DNA of 64,000 bases from an uncultured Alphaproteobacteria bacterium (GTDB lineage: Bacteria > Pseudomonadota > Alphaproteobacteria > HIMB59 > GCA-002718135): contig CACMPM010000001.1 of assembly GCA_902615625.1 (NCBI GenBank), forward strand, positions 64,169-128,168. The letters run 5' to 3'. The position numbers and the translations under genes were made by a program. Positions 63,172-64,000 of the stretch are shown piece after piece; the stretch's first letter is position 1, and every line of letters begins with the position of its first letter. The notes below the pieces were generated by a model, which ran no database searches, had not been told where the DNA came from, and saw only the letters and a program-made list of their open reading frames with translations.

Positions 63172-64000
63172 ATGCATATTCCACCATTTGATAATAAGAA
63201 CAAGCCAATTGTAGATATTGAAGACAGTAGAGTTCCTTTAAATTATTTTAACATTGTAAAATTAAATAAAGATCAATCTTTTGAATATCAAACACCTGGT
63301 TATGAAACATGTATAGTGCCTGCTACTGGAACAATTAATGTAGAAATTGAAGGAATAAAAGTTGAGTCATTAGGCACTAGAACAGTTGATGTGTGGGATG
63401 GAGAACCAGAAGGTGTTTATGTTCCGTCTAACACAAAAGCTCAATTTACATCTTTAGTCGATAATTCAGAAATTTTTATTGCTGGTGCAAAGTATGATAA
63501 AACGCTGGAACCATTTGCTGTTCGAGCAAATGAAATTGATTTAGTTCAGTATGGCTCAGATGATACAAAAACTCATAGAAAAATTAAACATATTCTAGGT
63601 GCTAAGCATCACGATAAAGTTGGAAGATTGCTTTGTAATGAACTTTATACAGTGGGACAGGGAGGTTGGTCGGGGTTTCCACCTCATAAGCATGATACAG
63701 ATCGTCTGCCTGATGAAACTAGACACGATGAAACATATAATTACAGATTTAAACCTAATAATGGATTTGGTTTTCAGATGTTTCAGCAAGTTGATGATAA
63801 AGTTGGGAAAGCTGAACATATAATTGATGGCTCAACCATTATGATTAGAACGGGCTATCATCCTTGTGTTGTGGCACCAGGGTATGAGATGTATTATTTC
63901 ACAATTCTTGGCGGACTATCTCAAAGATCTCTTGTGCAATTTTTTCAACCTGAACATGCATATCAAGTTGAGACCATTCCTGGCATTAAAGATATGATTG
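63172..64000 (+). CDS. iolB: 5-deoxy-glucuronate isomerase IolB (3' end outside window)
   Basis: IolB isomerises 5-deoxyglucuronate to 2-deoxy-5-keto-gluconate, the IolC substrate. The frame is open for 276 codons to the window end with no stop. The cupin family pattern is visible: GFPPHKHDTDRLPDETRHDE, then NYRFKPNNGFGFQMFQ, IRTGYHPCVVAPGYEMYYFT and the ILGGL stretch. The N-terminal cupin half includes YETCIVPATGTINVEIEG. Adjacent iolC confirms the pathway; more iol genes probably follow beyond the edge. Confidence 0.92.
   Translation, partial: MHIPPFDNKNKPIVDIEDSRVPLNYFNIVKLNKDQSFEYQTPGYETCIVPATGTINVEIEGIKVESLGTRTVDVWDGEPEGVYVPSNTKAQFTSLVDNSEIFIAGAKYDKTLEPFAVRANEIDLVQYGSDDTKTHRKIKHILGAKHHDKVGRLLCNELYTVGQGGWSGFPPHKHDTDRLPDETRHDETYNYRFKPNNGFGFQMFQQVDDKVGKAEHIIDGSTIMIRTGYHPCVVAPGYEMYYFTILGGLSQRSLVQFFQPEHAYQVETIPGIKDMI

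Noticed and set aside
1-64000. CRISPR arrays, insertion sequences, prophage genes
   Set aside because: No regularly spaced repeats, transposase, integrase or phage structural motifs were found on either strand.

Overview
The window is one continuous piece of a small, AT-rich (roughly 30% GC by eye), gene-dense bacterial chromosome. Gaps are short, start/stop overlaps are common, and few genes carry a strong Shine-Dalgarno site. Gene content and order point to a streamlined marine alphaproteobacterium, of the Pelagibacterales or HIMB59/AEGEAN-169 kind. The evidence is the rpmF-plsX-ihfA-merR block, a cytochrome bc1 assembly chaperone (CBP3), an Irr-type Fur regulator, an NDUFS4-like complex I subunit, a proteorhodopsin and a proton-pumping pyrophosphatase. 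The taxonomic placement is inference; no rRNA gene is present.

Layout. 1-10592: a HupE/UreJ-type membrane protein cut by the window edge, tRNA-Ser, then a housekeeping run (dapA, smpB, rpoZ, rsh, acpS, lepB, rnc, era, recO, parC). 10644-14977: a TRAP transporter with its binding protein on the opposite strand, and a glutaryl-CoA dehydrogenase-like gene. 15029-23958: rpiB, glyA, nrdR, the riboflavin genes, nusB, thiL and hppA. 23966-26839: bamE facing away from a CBP3 homologue, then rpmF, plsX, ihfA and a MerR gene. 27005-33149: proteorhodopsin with a strong terminator, rplM-rpsI, argC, a small lipoprotein, hom, recJ and tRNA-Glu. 33155-41262: quinone oxidoreductase, acetoacetyl-CoA synthetase, irr, an alpha/beta hydrolase, nhaD, and thiB-thiP under a TPP riboswitch. 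41345-48254: tRNA-Pro, GST, iron-type alcohol dehydrogenase, SulP transporter, YtoQ, methyltransferase, amidotransferase and MOSC protein. 48247-51662: a sugar-type ABC importer (two permeases and a binding protein, no ATPase). 51663-55964: phosphatase, apt, thiolase, long acyl-CoA dehydrogenase and the NDUFS4-like gene. 56012-61782: tRNA-Arg, then an unusual tight cluster (SGNH protein, secreted unknown, FecR-like secreted protein, ferritin-like protein, carbamoyltransferase, DUF5989). 61838-64000: a GFA-type zinc protein and the start of a myo-inositol catabolic operon (iolC, then iolB running off the end).

How it fits together. The cell looks like a light-assisted heterotroph. Proteorhodopsin and the K+-independent H+-pyrophosphatase can both feed a proton gradient. 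TRAP and ABC importers bring in organic acids and sugars or polyols, and acyl-CoA dehydrogenases, a thiolase and acetoacetyl-CoA synthetase handle acyl-CoA intermediates. Thiamine or a precursor appears to be imported under TPP control.

The best candidate for an undescribed system is the six-gene cluster at 56108-61782. It joins the known carbamoyltransferase/DUF5989/SGNH association to a FecR-fold secreted protein and a membrane-anchored diiron protein. Other points of interest are a RibB protein with a degenerate GTP cyclohydrolase II half, several genes absent from otherwise conserved neighbourhoods, two divergent gene pairs separated by only 3 and 16 bases, a dapA start only 6 bases after a tRNA, and a MalF-type permease with an extra pair of membrane segments.
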